In this document: positions 63,563 to 64,000 of the stretch, in pieces
How the letters are laid out: each line of letters starts with the position of its first letter
Position numbering within the stretch: position 1 is the first letter of the stretch
DNA from: Nemertoderma westbladi
Lineage: Eukaryota; Xenacoelomorpha; Nemertodermatida; Nemertodermatidae
Length of the DNA stretch: 64,000 bases
Assembly (NCBI GenBank): GCA_032718475.1
Contig: JAUCBJ010008363.1
Coordinates: 62,001-126,000, forward strand
Direction: 5' to 3'
Translations under genes and position numbers: made by a program
The notes under the pieces: model-generated
Database searches by the model: none
What the model was told of the DNA's origin: nothing
What the model saw: the letters and a program-made list of their open reading frames with translations, nothing else

Positions 63563-63917
63563 TCTAGAACACAACAATATTAACAGGGAGATAGGCTACT
63601 TATATCTTCACTCTGAGAGCCTCAAAAAGGGGGTGTTCCGACGCAATCAAAATTCATCCATCTCCAGGGGAAAGACGAAGCAAACAACAGCTGATTACTT
63701 CTATAAATGTAAGTGTTACCTGCTCTTTTGACTTTCATTTAAGATTGTCTATCTCTTGGAGTGGATTAGAAGTCATGAATATGAAAATCGATGTCGTTTT
63801 TTTTTAAAAATCAGAGGAGATTTTAATAAATTATTGCTGAAAAACACCAAGGATTTTATATTCATTATATTCATGAACTATTTGAGATATTTAATACGAT
63901 GAAACTATAATAAATAT
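63563..63917 (+). repeat. 355-bp unit, second copy
   Basis: Duplicate of 60389-60743 at offset 3174 with both deletions and the T8 run. Confidence 0.88.
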
Positions 63918-64000
63918 TCTAGAACACAACAATATTAACAGGGAGATAGGCTACTTATATCTTCACTCTGAGAGCCACAGATATGGGGTGTTCCGACGCA

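Larger units (their letters stand above)
1..64000 (+). repeat. 416-bp satellite DNA array filling the window
   Basis: Tandem head-to-tail repeat with a modal period of 416 bp, from base 106 to the last base, preceded by 105 bp of the same repeat in opposite orientation. I placed about 147 consecutive monomer anchors at the TCTAGA site (345, 761, 1179, 1594, 2010, 2426 and so on to 63918); the most frequent spacing is exactly 416. No unrelated sequence interrupts the array, and both window edges lie inside it, so its true length is unknown. Known from other systems: arrays of this kind are eukaryotic heterochromatic satellites evolving by unequal exchange and gene conversion. Inferred: centromeric, pericentromeric or subtelomeric location. 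A bacterial origin is very unlikely because 64 kb without any coding gene would be exceptional. Stop-free stretches of about 60 codons recur only because the monomer recurs. Confidence 0.97.
61313..64000 (+). repeat. 3174-bp tandem duplication, copy 2, cut by window end
   Basis: 2688 bp of the second copy. In the stretches I compared line by line (around 58.8/62.0, 59.5/62.6, 60.0/63.2, 60.7/63.8 and 60.8/64.0 kb) I found no difference, so this looks like the youngest duplication in the window. Whether a third copy follows lies beyond the window. Confidence 0.9.

Noticed and set aside
1-64000. CRISPR array
   Set aside because: The repeat unit is hundreds of bases long with no unique spacers, and there are no cas genes.
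1-64000. CENP-B box
   Set aside because: The nearest match is TTTCGTTTAAGATTC (right-block monomers), which has the TTCG and one A of the core but not the CGGG half.
1-64000. Telomeric or rDNA sequence
   Set aside because: No runs of TTAGGG, TTAGG, TTTAGGG or related short telomere repeats, and no recognisable rRNA segment.

Overview
The whole 64 kb window is one tandem array of an AT-rich (roughly one third G+C by eye) non-coding satellite with a modal monomer of 416 bp. I see no protein-coding gene, tRNA, rRNA, transposon, CRISPR array or phage feature. Long head-to-tail arrays with higher-order structure, absent coding capacity and patchwork homogenisation are typical of eukaryotic constitutive heterochromatin (pericentromeric, centromeric or subtelomeric). 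The lineage cannot be told from the sequence, and I do not recognise the monomer as a named family.

Coordinates within the monomer (+1 = first base of the TCTAGA site, using 345-760 as reference) make the layout readable. I located about 147 successive +1 anchors by hand; about 135 keep an intact TCTAGA (XbaI) site. Most spacings are exactly 416 bp. Recurrent exceptions are 601 bp (18 units, one 606 and one 598; a dimer lacking 231 bp), 420 bp (TTAA duplicated), 324/325 bp (6 units; 100 bp replaced by a 9-bp repeat), 550 and 386 bp (a linked pair, present twice), 355 bp, 384 bp, 392 bp and 409/410 bp. Two main sequence types of the +181 to +345 region alternate (called alpha and beta here), and two types of the +352 to +392 region (called A-end and B-end).

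Layout: 1-105 is the array in opposite orientation, meeting the direct array at a near-palindromic strand switch at 105/106. 106-9083 is regular 416-bp monomers with small higher-order duplications. 9084-20985 is rich in 601+420 composites and was built by nested duplications (1021, 2267 and about 6571 bp). 20986-24729 is regular again and is a displaced copy of material at 5-9 kb (offset 15,646). 24730-36560 is a second 601-rich block with offsets 3464, 3883, 4715 and 11,461. 36561-40190 is nearly pure alpha monomers. 40190-45904 is a 3424-bp segment and its copy, the copy lacking two monomers (830 bp). 45905-47959 is a transition to a more divergent subfamily that fills 47960-58138 (2407-bp and 1666-bp duplications, 324-bp units, a 15-G run). 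58139-64000 is a 3174-bp tandem duplication whose second copy runs off the window and looks identical where I compared it.

The main points of interest are the strand-switch junction at 105/106, whose outer arm resembles the right-end subfamily rather than its direct neighbour; the 601-bp composite with one breakpoint in two sequence backgrounds; the nested, non-random duplication offsets; and dyad or protein-site-like motifs kept in most monomers. Function is inference only.
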